Assembly (NCBI GenBank): GCA_037178675.1 | Contig: JAYMGJ010000302.1 | Coordinates: 1 to 52,914, forward strand | DNA from: Scleroderma bovista | Lineage: Eukaryota; Basidiomycota; Agaricomycetes; Boletales; Sclerodermataceae | Direction of reading: 5' to 3' | DNA: 52,914 nucleotides | The notes under the pieces: generated by a model | Database searches by the model: none | Seen by the model: only the letters and a program-made list of their open reading frames with translations | What the model was told of the DNA's origin: nothing | Part shown: positions 41,740-52,222 of the stretch, piece after piece | How positions within the stretch are numbered: the first letter of the stretch is position 1 | Layout of the letters: every line of letters starts with the position of its first letter | Translations under genes and position numbers: made by a program

Positions 41740-44397
41740 ATGCCTTCGACAGCGAAACAGGAGTCACGCAGTCCCCCGAGCAAGGGGGCCAATAATAAAC
41801 AGAATAAGAATGTCGTTTGGTCCTCGCCACCGCCCGGGTCTCGTCCATTGGTTCTCGTTGCTGCCGCCGCAATCGCAATCGCACTCGGTGCCCTCTCGAA
41901 GTGGTCGACGCAGCAAACCACGGACTATGCAGTGTGCTCCACGAGCAATAACATTTATACCGTGGACGCTGCCAATCCCACCGCGCAGTGCATCGTAGTA
42001 CGCGACACTCGAATAGCAGGCGTCGGCCAACTCGGTTTGTCGCCCCAAGCTTGGAATTGGACAGGACCATCTGATTGGAGATACATTCAGCTGATGTCAA
42101 AGCCCGCTGGCGTCAGAAGATAGCAAGACCCGCATTCAGCTTGCAATTGCCGTGGACATCGTATTCCTGGCAACCTTCTCTCAAGGTCACATTTATTGAC
42201 CCAGATAGTGTTATCCTTCCAGGACTTGCTGGTACGAAGAAATGACTTTATGTGCTCTATTCAACCCATATCCTTAGATGCTCATGCCCACATACTTGAA
42301 TACGGTGCGATGAAGCTGAATGTGGACCTGTCTGGTTGTACTTCAAAGAAAGGTGGGCTCAGATCACTGCACTCTTAGTTGCCTGCGTGATAATGGCTGC
42401 TGCATGTATCTATAGAGGCTCTTGAGAGGCTCGTCAATTATGTCAAATCACACACCGATATCCTCAACAACCCTTCGTACTGGATACAAGGGATGGGCTG
42501 GGACCAGAACCTTTGGTCGCCACCTGAATTTCCTCGTGCAGTAAGCGGCCTTCTTTTTTCCACTGACACACGCTGCATGCATGAAGCTTTCAGGATGACC
42601 TTGATACCCATCCGTTGCTTAGGGGTCGTCGTATAAACCTAGTCCACGTCGACTGCCATGCAGCTTGGGTCTCCAATCGTGTCTTGCAGTTAATGGGGCA
42701 CCTCCCTGAGGGCGTAGAAGGTGGAGAAATCATCCGCGATGATTCTGGAAAGCCAACTGGTACATTTATCCGTGTAATTTGACCGCAATTCCCACATGCA
42801 TATTAGGAATTCTTGTCGACAAAGCCACGTGGCTCGTTCCGTTACCACACCTCTCTAAGGAAGAAATGTTACAGTATTTTGATAGGGCCATGCAGGATGC
42901 CCTTTCTGTTGGGCTGACTAGCATCCACGACGCATCTACAGAACTTGATGTTATCGAGCTCTACAAGGAGTAAGTCTCGTGCTTCACCAGATAGCCTGAC
43001 TCACATCGAGAAGATATGCAGAGTCCAAAAAGCTCCCTGTATGTTCACTTCTTCAGAACATGATCGTTGTCGTTCCTTATGGCCGCCATACAGCTTCGGC
43101 TGTATCTCATGGGTTATGTTGGGTCAAACGAGTACTGGGGAAACCAAATCCCTCGCCTTGTTAACTACGGTCTTTGCCAGCGCCTAAACCTCCGCAGTAT
43201 CAAGCTTATCGCTGACGGTGCGTTGGTTTTCCATTTAACACTAGGGAATCTGAGATTGGCTTCAGGTATGCTAGGCTCCTTCGGAGCAGCATTATTGGAA
43301 CCCGTACGTATCTGTCCTGCTTCTCATGGCTAGGTAACCTCGCACAGTAGTATACCGACAACCCATCAACCAATGGGCTCATGCGGATTCAACCAGAAGT
43401 TCTCGCAGACCTTGTCAACCAATTTCATGCGGACGGCTGGCAGGTGGTAAGTCGGAGTTACCTTGTTTATCGAGGCGAACGCCCACTCGACCTAGAACAT
43501 CCACTGCACCGGTGATCACGCAAACCACGTCGTGCTTGACATTTTCGAAAACGTTTTCTCGGGCAGTAATATAACAGAATCGAGGCCGCGTATCGAGCAT
43601 GCGCAGATCATGACCCTGGACGATCTTGAGCGTGTTGGGCGACTAGGCGGTGGGTCCTTCCTCAAATTACCGCCTCCGTGAAGACTTTCGAGCGCTTCGA
43701 TAGTGATTCCCAGTGTTCAGCCTACGTATGCGTAAGTCCGTGTCGAAGATGTGAAGCCTGTGCTAAGCTTTCATTTTAGTACAAGCGATATGTGGTATGC
43801 AGAGCGGCGTTTGGTAATGTGCTATCCCGCTGCAGCGTTTTCTGTTCGACGTGACCTCCTTTAGGGACCAGAGCGTATAAAAGGAGCGTACGCATACCGC
43901 ACGTTACTCGAGTACACATATCTTTATTCAGCCTATTCGTTTTGACTGACAGTGGTATGTAGAACGTCTCAGACTGGTGTTCTTCCACTATCGTCTGATT
44001 TTCCTGTGGGAGGCATCAACCCACTACTGGGATTTTATGCTGCGGTCACTCGTCTCTCCGTTTCTGGACAGTCGCCGCATGGTTCGCAAGGCTGGTATGA
44101 CGTCTGATTATACAGTTTTTCATTTATTCCTAACTGCTATCCAGGTACCCTAATGAACGTCTCACGCGTGCACAGGCCCTCAAAGGGATGACGCTCGACG
44201 CGGCCTATGCCTCCTTTTCGGAATCTACGCTCGGGTCACTCACAGTTGGAAAGCAGGCTGATTTCGTGGTGCTGGACCGGGACATCATGACTATCCCTGC
44301 TTCGGAGATACTGGAAACCAAAGTAGTGGCGACTGTCATCGATGGAGAGGTAGTTTATGGAAGCCTCAGTTCTCAGACCAAACCAGTCCCAGGTTGA
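41740..44397 (+). CDS. Amidohydrolase family 3 protein, copy B (diverged)
   Basis: This is a tandem copy of A, 186 bp after its stop, with the same exon pattern. It starts MPSTAKQESRS and keeps the membrane anchor (LVLVAAAAIAIALGAL). The metal ligands remain (DAHAHILEYG, EHAQIM, the Asp of SSDFPV), but neighbours differ: HCTGDHANHV for HCIGDRANHV, and PLSSDFPVGG for PLGSDFPVEG. The C-terminus is longer (SLSSQTKPVPG). Most exons and introns are clearly diverged from A, but the last 250-odd bases are nearly identical to A, intron included. One intron ends CAGTAG; using the first AG would insert a stop codon. I expect a functional but specialised enzyme. Confidence 0.8.
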
Positions 44398-45236
44398 TGT
44401 GTAAGAGCCACATCCTAATACTTGGCCACAGTCTACGCATGACCATTCTTTCTCCATTGTACTCTAGTCACAGCTGGGCTTGCTCTGTTATCAATATTTT
44501 GAGGTGTTTCAACAAGGCTTTCGGAAACCTTTCCAAAAAGAACAAAGTGTTTTAGGCCTAAAATGGCCCTTGTTTTATAGGTGTAGTGGTCGTACAAATT
44601 AAAGACACCCAGAATTAGACACAGCACTAATGGCACAATGATCTTCAGAAGGCCCTACATGTTCTTTTTCAATGAATGATGAAAGTGAGTTTTACAATGC
44701 TCACCCTCAGCCATGCTGTTTATTGACGAATTCGTTAATTCGCGATACCATCAGGAACCTGATACATTGTAAGAGAATCATATAGCATACAAATGATCAT
44801 TACTTAGTAGATGAATATTGGCAGGAGATTAGTACGGTAAAGGCGATGATGTCTCGTCCTGTCTTGTCAATGTGCCCTGCTTACAGGTTGGAGAAAAGTG
44901 TCAAACACTCCTGATATTCAGTTTAACACTGGTATCATACATGCAAAGTATCGGAAATTCCCTTGCTCGAAGAGCAAAGGGTTCTGGGAGGACCTTATAT
45001 CGTGGGAACGACTGATGACAGAACTTTTTGCCTTCTTTGGATCCGTGTGATTCGGTTGCCTTACCTTGCTACCTAAGAGCCTTCCAAGTACGCAATCCGA
45101 CTTTGTGCATGCGGAGAGCAAGGGTTCTGCCGACGCAGGCGGCATTTCGAGTATAAGGATCTCGAGGTATTCATCGGACTACAGAACCAAAAAAGGAAAG
45201 AAACAGAGCTAAGAACTGAGTAGCCCTTACAAATAT
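44398..45236. other. Convergent spacer between amidohydrolase copies B and C
   Basis: About 840 bp lies between the converging stop codons of B and C. It is AT-rich. A 75-codon minus-strand frame (44918-45145) has no recognisable motif. I annotate no gene. Confidence 0.4.
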
Positions 45237-47873
45237 TCAAAGATTTCCATAGGCTACCTCTCCATCGATAACGGTCGCCAATACTTTGGCCTCCAGAATC
45301 TCCGATGCAGGGATAGTCATGATGTCCCGGTCCAGCACCACGAAATCAGCCTGCTTTCCAACTGTGAGTGACCCGAGAGTAGATTCCGAAAAGGAGGCAT
45401 AGGCCGCATCAAGAGTCATCCCTTTGAGGGCCTGCGCACGCGTGAGACGTTCATTAGGGTACCTGGATAGCAGTTAGGAATAATGAACAACTGCATAATC
45501 AGACGTCATACCAGCCTTGCGAACCGTGCGGTGACTGTCCAGAAACGGAGAGACGAGTGACCGCAGCATAAAATCCCAGTAGTGGGTTGATACCCTCCAC
45601 AGGGAAATCAGACCCGAGAGGGAGGACACTAGTCTGAGAAGTTCTACACACCACAGTCAGCGAACACGAATAAGCTGAATAAACATATGCGCACTCAATC
45701 ATTGTGCGGTATGCGTATGCTCCCTTTATACGCTCCGGTCCCTAAAAGAGTTACATTGAACACCAAACCCGTTTAGAGAAACAGTACGGTACCAAGCGTT
45801 GCTCTGCATACCACATGTCACTTGTACTAAAATGCATGCTCAGCATAGCTCTCACATGTTCTGCTAGACTTACGCATGCGTAGGCTGAACACTAGGTATC
45901 ACTGTCAAAGTGTTCGAAATGCCATCATAAAGAAAATAGTTGGAGGACGCACGCACCACCCAGTCGACCAACCCGCTCGAGATCATCCAAAGTCATGATC
46001 TGAGCATGCTCGATACGCGGCCTCGAATCGGTTATATTGTCATCCGAGAAAACATTTTCGAAGATGTCAAGCACGACATGGTTTGCACGATCACCAATGC
46101 AATGGATGTTCTGGCCCAAGTCAGTGTTCATCTTAATAATCAAGATGACTACAACTCACGACCTGCCAGCCGTCCTCATGAAATTGGTTAACAAGATCAG
46201 CGAGGACTCTTGGCTGAATTCGCATGAACCCATTAGTCGACGGTTTGTCGGTATACTGTGCGAGATTAGCGAGATTGGTTAGCCGCGAGAAGTGGGATAG
46301 ACACGCACAGGTTCCAGTAGGGCTGCCCCAAAAGAGCCCAGAGCGCCTGAAACGAGTTTCATATTTCCTGTTTTAAGTAAACAGGGAGCAGACGCACCAT
46401 CAGTGAACAGCTTGATACTGCGGAGGTTAAGGCGCTCGCCAACGCCATAGTTAACTAAGCGGGGTAATCGATTTCCCCAGTACTCATCGGATTCCACATG
46501 ACCCATGAGATACAACCGGAGCTGCATGGAGGGGTAAGGAATCTAAGTTGGATTTTTCTGAAGTGAACATACAGGGAGTTTCTGGACCTCTGCATATCTT
46601 CTCGGAGTGAGCCAGGTTTGCTGCTTATGCAAGGGACTTACTCCTTGTAGAATTCGATAGCATCAGGTTCTGTTTGTGCATCGTGAATGCTGGTCAGCCC
46701 AACAGAAATGGCATCCCTCATCGTCCTATCGAAATACTGCGATATTTCTTCCTTAGAGAGGGATGGTAACGGGACAAGGGACATGGCGTTGTCAACAAGA
46801 ATTCCTAACACGGATGAGGGACTCGCAGTCAAACGATGTGGATGGAGATACCAGTTGGCTTTCCAGAATCATCACGAATGATTTCTCCTCCATCTACACT
46901 CCCGGGAAGATTCCCCATGAGCTGTAGTGCACGATTGGAGACCCAAGCTGCATGACCATCGACGCGGGATAGGTATATGCGACGACCCCTGAGATATGGA
47001 TCGATATCAAAGTCATCCTGAAGGTTCTATTCATGCGATCTTCTTCAGCCAATTTAGGGTGGGCGCTTACTGCATGAGGATATTCCGATGGCGACCAAAG
47101 GTTCTGGTCCCAGCCCATCCCCTGTATCCAGCGAGATGGGTCGTTGAGGATATCGGTGCGTGACTTGACAAAATTGACGAGCCTTTCAAGAGATTCTACG
47201 GACACATGCCACAATCATTGTCAGGGGTGAGCTCGTACAGAGATGAACTAATGTACCCACCTTGCTTGGAAGCACAACCAGATAGGTCAACATTCAACTT
47301 CAAGGAACCATAGTGGAGTATGTGCGCGTGGGCATCTAAGAATATGACATGGAGAATTTGGATAAACTACCCAAATTCGCTGCTGCATACCTGCGAGACC
47401 TGGAAGAACGACACTATTCGGGTCAACAAATGATACCTTGAGAGAGGGCTGCCAAAAATTTAATGGCCACGGCAATTGAAAGCCGAACTTGGATCTTGCT
47501 GTCTGCTGATGCCAGCGGGCTTTGACATCAGCTGAATGTGTCTCCAGTCAGATGGTCTTGTTCAGTTTCAAGCTTGGGGAGACAAACCGAGTTGGCCGAC
47601 ATCTGCTATTCGAGTATCGTGTACTACGACGCACTGCGCAGTGGGATTGGCAGCGTCCACGGTGTAAATGCTGTTGGTCGTGGAGCACACTGCATAGTCC
47701 TTGGTTTGCTGCGTCGACCACTTCGGGAGTGCACTGAGTGCAATTGCAGCGGCGGTAACGAGAACCCATGGACGGAACACAAGGAATGGCGGGGACCTGT
47801 CGACATTCTCATTCTTTTTATTATTCCCTTTGCTTCCCCCGTTGCTTGGCTCCTGTTTCACTGTTGAAGCCAT
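45237..47873 (-). CDS. Amidohydrolase family 3 protein, copy C (inverted near-copy of A)
   Basis: This is an inverted copy very close to A through exons and introns alike, for example in the exon group with GMGWDQNLWSPSEYPHA and its following intron. It starts MASTVKQEPSNGG, has a shorter hydrophobic anchor (PWVLVTAAAIALSAL), and keeps DAHAHILHYG, HCIGDRANHVV, EHAQIM and LGSDFPVEG. Splice junctions I checked all keep phase. The first exon and the upstream region differ more from A than the body does, so expression may differ. With A it forms a large inverted repeat around B. Confidence 0.83.
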
Positions 47874-48158
47874 GTTGGTCGTAAATTGCCAAATTGTACA
47901 TACCTTCTTGTTCGGGATCTTATCTTTTTTGATTACTCCACCATCCTTTAACCAGTTCTTCATGGAGCCCCCAGCAGAACTGCTGCATCACCACAAGAAA
48001 ACTCTGCCTGCAAAACGGTCGTTTGGAAAATACCACCTCACAGATTCTCCAACATATGACGCGCAAGTCCATCTCACCCATTGCCTCTACCTGTGCCTCA
48101 CTTTCTGCACAGATCCGAAGAAGACAACGACCCTCTCACAGACGATGGTGCACCGACG
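47874..48158. promoter_or_regulatory. Divergent region, amidohydrolase C / CCT
   Basis: About 285 bp lies between opposed genes. The frame of the CCT gene stays open upstream of its chosen ATG (reading EEDNDPLTDDGAPT), so a short upstream coding exon may lie here. Confidence 0.4.
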
Positions 48159-49349
48159 ATGTCTGCTCCCGTCTCGGCGCGCTTAAACCGAGCAGCGCAC
48201 CACGGTACCAAGTCTTCCGCAAGAGTAGGACGCCATCAACTAGCGTCCAGCATGGTGTCGGATGACGGTGCCGATTCACAAACCTACGACGGCGACGTCG
48301 AGTTCAGTGTAACAGCAGGTGCAGGACAGCACACATTAACCAAGGGCTTCCTGAACTTGCATCACTCGTCTTCGACGTCGACGTTGACTTCGCAGAATGA
48401 CGACAGGATGCCCTCACCATCAACTTCACAGCTATTATCCCCTTCCCATGGTGCACAACATGTGGCGACAATAGAAGAACCCACTCCTACCGATAGCACC
48501 ACAGTCACATTTAACCCCGCTTCACTCTCTCCCGAAGAAATCCAGTCATTTGTGAGGAGGGCCATAGAAGGGGAGCCAGGACGAGTATACCGTATCAATC
48601 CGCCGCCAAGTGACAGACCAATTCGCGTTTTCGCTGATGGTATGCCCCTCACTCTCTGTGCACTAGATTCTCCAAATCTGACGGAGTACTTTGCAGGCGT
48701 CTACGATCTGTTTCACTTCGGGTAGGCAGACTCTTGTGATCTGACTTTCATGACGTTGAAGTGGCGTGCTAGGCATGCATTACAGCTTCGCCAAGCTAAG
48801 CTCTCGTTTCCCCATGTTTATTTACTCGTAGGTGTCAATTCCGATGAAGATGTTGAACATTATAAATCTCGTTGTGTCATGACTCATGCTGAGCGGTTTG
48901 TCTTACCTACATTTTTCGATGTGACTCTCATATGGTCCGCCCTGTAGATGCGAGGCCGTCCGTCATTGTCGATGGGTGGATGAGGTCATACCTGCCTCCC
49001 CTTGGATCCTGAACTCTGCCTTCCTTGAAAAATGGAAAATTGATTATGTTGCTCACGATGAAGTACCATATGGTGCAGAAGGCCACGATGACGTCTACGC
49101 ATTTGTGAAACAGCAAGGTACGGCGAGCGTATTTGCTGATACCAAAGTAACCGTTAGTGACCTCTCTATACAGGGAGATTCATCCCTACACGTCGCACAC
49201 CAGGAGTGTCAACATCTGAACTACTAGAACGCATCGTGTCTGGATATCGTAAACGAGATTTCGACAAGAAACTTGAGAAGATGGGTCATACGGAACTGAA
49301 AGCAGAGGGATCAGAGTTCGAGAGAAGCAGTCGAAGTCAGTCCAGATGA
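48159..49349 (+). CDS. PCT1: Choline-phosphate cytidylyltransferase (CCT)
   Basis: CCT makes CDP-choline from phosphocholine and CTP, the controlling step of the Kennedy route to phosphatidylcholine. Exons 48159-48639, 48697-48721, 48773-48895, 48948-49117 and 49174-49349 join in phase to 324 residues. After a Ser/Thr-rich N-terminus come [19 protein letters not shown], with the nucleotidyl-transferase HxGH, then [18 protein letters not shown]-like [11 protein letters not shown] and [26 protein letters not shown] is the RTEGISTS-type signature. The HFGH motif is split by an intron after a 25-nt exon. The C-terminus ends about 40 residues after the signature, short for the membrane-sensing helix of the family. 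The start may be further upstream. Confidence 0.9.
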
Positions 49350-49763
49350 TCATCTTTCCAACAGGGATTACGAACAGCAAAGAAATAGGCGTGCAATAGA
49401 CATCCTATTTACCGTAATATGTACTTGATATTTACTACAATTTTGCTTGTACGCAAAAATACCTTCATGGTCCGAACGTACTGTCTTGTTCACTCTTTTC
49501 TTCAAGCCATGTGTTTCCCTTCACTCAGAATCGTCATCGTCCAGACTCGAATCCTGAGCGCTAAGCAATCCCAATCCCGAACGTTCTAGAATCCTTCATG
49601 TCAAGTGCCCGCGGTAAAGACAAGAGGGTGATATGTTTTTTGGCTTTCGTAGGATTGCGATAAATAGAAACAAGCTAGGATGTAAGAACTTCGAGATCAC
49701 CATATCCGCAATATTTGCTTGGTGAGCAGCCCAGTACCATTAGTATCTTTTGAGTCCGAATGC
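49350..49763. other. Convergent 3' region, CCT / SRAP
   Basis: About 415 bp lies between converging stop codons. It is AT-rich with no frame of note and presumably carries 3' UTRs. Confidence 0.4.
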
Positions 49764-50919
49764 CTACTTCTTTCTCACCCTCTTTCCCTCGGTTGCATCT
49801 GCTTTGGATGGATTTGGCTGCGGTGATGAGTCGCGCTTGCGTTTTCCCGTTGCCTCCTGTTTGGATCGCTGTTTTGCAAACATTGCCTGTATCCCGTCTT
49901 TTCGGTGTGCTACAGGTTCGATAAGAGTAGGCGACTCTATTCCAACTTTACCAATTTCCTTTGGAACTTGGTAGCTAGTTGACAGTGTCGACATCACATC
50001 CAACCATGGTAAATAATAGTATGCTTACCATTGCAGAGGTGCTTCAGTGTCTTCCCATGGATGTAGCAGACCTGCGAGTTCAGAGGACCACGACTGGGAC
50101 GAGGTATCGAGCCAGCGCATCACATCATCCATTGAGGACAGAATAACAGGTTGACGGTCGTGCAACCAGCTTAGGGCCTTGCTTGCATCTGTAGTCACAA
50201 TCGCAAAATGATAGACTGGCTCGGAGCTGTCTGAATGCACAGATATCTTCAGTACGAGGACTCGGAAATGTAAAGAAAATGTAACCACCTTTCTCGACGG
50301 CACGCTCGTAGAGACCAGCCAAGAGCATGACTCTGTCACTGGAGTGCCTCGTAAAATGGGGGAGTTTGTCTTTTCCCTTCGTTTGCCACTCGTAGTATCT
50401 AGACAGTGTGTCAATTTGTAAACTTCACCAATAAAATAGAGTGAACAGGATACCCCTGACAAATAACAATGCAGCGATTCTTTCCCCTGAACTTGTTCCA
50501 CATTCCTACTCCCTCGATCAAATTCTCAGAGCGCGCATTGATGGCCTGTGGTGCCCTTGAGCCGCCATCCTTGCCATATTTGATTCCCCAGCGCATGGTG
50601 TGCATGACAAGAGAACCTGGAGAAGACTCTGAGCCAGAGCTTGACTGGCCGGCATCTTGTTGACGGATGACGGGGGCTTGTGTGTTTGGTGCTATATTGT
50701 AGCGTGGCTGCCAGAGAACAGAGTGAGCCTGCCGAAGGAAAAGCGCCAAGTGTTGGACGAACCACAAAGTTGTCTTCCCCGATCCAGGCATCGACGTTTA
50801 GCTGGGGATACCCAGACAATGCACGAATTTCTGGTCGCTATGCAATTTTCTTCTGAGTGGAATGCGTGTCCTCCTTTCCCAAAGCCTACCTGCAGACCCA
50901 GAGCAAATCTGCCGCACAT
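49764..50919 (-). CDS. SRAP-domain abasic-site processing protein (HMCES/YedK family)
   Basis: SRAP proteins form a covalent link with abasic sites in single-stranded DNA and shield them at replication forks. The start MCGRFALGLQ carries the invariant Cys2 that becomes the reactive N-terminus after Met removal. Exons 50919-50890, 50801-50763, 50707-50454 and 50398 onward join in phase. Further signature blocks are PRYNIAPNTQAPVI, MRWGIKYG, INARSENL, CQGYYEWQTKGKDK and the catalytic His in PVYHFAIVTTDA. After LQCYQVPKEIGKVG comes a basic tail with GIQAMFAKQ, a possible PCNA-binding remnant, and a nuclear-type KRKRDSS. The sequence is intact. Confidence 0.92.
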
Positions 50920-50941
50920 GCTCACTTGAGTTGCCGTGGGA

Positions 50942-51064
50942 GAAAAACCTGAAGATCCCTTCTGATTTTGCGCCCAACTCAGAATTGAAATATCTCGAAC
51001 AGCTAGCGCCTCAATTCCTTCATATTCGGACTCCCCGGACTCGACTGCAGGGCACCATGGTAAA
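50942..51064 (+). repeat. Left arm of the long inverted repeat
   Basis: It runs from AAAAACCTGAA to CCATGGTAAA. The inner 88 bases (50977-51064) match the right arm with few changes and one 8-base gap. The outer end lies 23 bp before the SRAP start codon. Confidence 0.8.
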
Positions 51065-52039
51065 TTTTACGAGACAGGGAACTGACTGCTGTGGCCGCCA
51101 ACTGTACCGCATTGAATGCTCCCTCAATGATGTGACACCGCAACATCCCACAAATACTAACTGCTGGAAGGATTGAGTACCTAATGAGTGATACCACCAA
51201 AATATATACCACCATTTACACTGATCCTTATACCTTTGCCCGCACACATAAAAACACATCCTTTGTGCCCTCTCACCTCTCAGAGCCCATCTGCAAGACC
51301 TGTATTGCGATCAAAGGTACCTTTGTCAACAAACACAAGTTACTCCACCTCGTAATTGCTTCCAATTTTGAAAATGTACCGCAATCGACATTCTTCACTG
51401 TGCTCCAATGCCATTTTTGAGATCTATACATCAGAGCGCGTGGTTCCACACAAAGGTCACACACCTTCTTTCATGTGTAGTTCAAACTATTTACAGCTTG
51501 TCCGATTGTTGCGCGCGAGAAAACTCAGCCAGTGGCCTCCTCCAATCAGATCTTAAGTTCATCGAGGTAAGGTCATCTGGAGAATGCTCCAAACATCCCT
51601 CAATAAACTGGAACTAGTCAATGACAAAGGCAGGTCATTACAAATAACAAACAGACCTGTATTTCGTCATTGCTCAAGATACTTTCTGTGTCTTTCGTTC
51701 GGAATACTTGACATGGCCAGATTGATGGTGGCGGTCGAAAAAGTTGCGAATAGCTCGGGAAGACAGAGAAGTTGGTTCGCTGATAATTTGAACGTCAAGG
51801 CTTTGCACGTAGCGCATATCCACGATCGTCAACCCAAGATCTTCAGAGATGACCTTGCCTCACACCATACCAGCAGGCAATTAACTGCAGACACACCCAG
51901 TGCCCTGCACCTAAGCTACTCACTACTGGGACAACTGGTATTTGACCGAGTAAGATAGTCGTTCGAACGCAAATGCGATCGTGTCGTCTGGGAAGGCGTG
52001 ATTTTTCAGCACAGGAACGGAGTGATAAAAGTTGTATTC

Positions 52040-52172
52040 TTTACCATGGTGCCCAGCAGTCGAGTCCGGGGAGTCCAAATATAAAGGAATTAAGGCGCTA
52101 GCTGCTCTGGATCGCGAGATATTTCAATTCTGAGTATCAGAAGGGAGTGGCGGCAATTTTCAGGTTTTTAGG
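52040..52172 (-). repeat. Right arm of the long inverted repeat
   Basis: This is the reverse complement of the left arm, starting TTTACCATGG. It has an extra 8 bases near 52110 and small gaps near 52136-52165. The outer end lies about 50 bp before the TAF8-like start codon. Confidence 0.8.
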
Positions 52173-52222
52173 AGGCAATGACTGTGTGGCTGTGTTTCTC
52201 ACTCACTCTCTCCCTCAATCGT

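Larger units (their letters stand above)
50942..52172. mobile_element. Candidate non-autonomous element bounded by long inverted repeats
   Basis: Two inverted arms of roughly 120-130 bp enclose about 975 bp with no transposase or convincing gene. Conserved core blocks are CTCAGAATTGAAATATCTCG, CAGCTAGCGCC, GGACTCCCCGGACTCGACTG and GGGCACCATGGTAAA. The outer end AAAAACCTGAA is also shared. The size and the lack of coding capacity suit a MITE or fold-back element. I could not identify a target-site duplication. The alternative is an old inverted duplication of a promoter, because each arm lies next to a start codon facing away from it. Confidence 0.6.
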
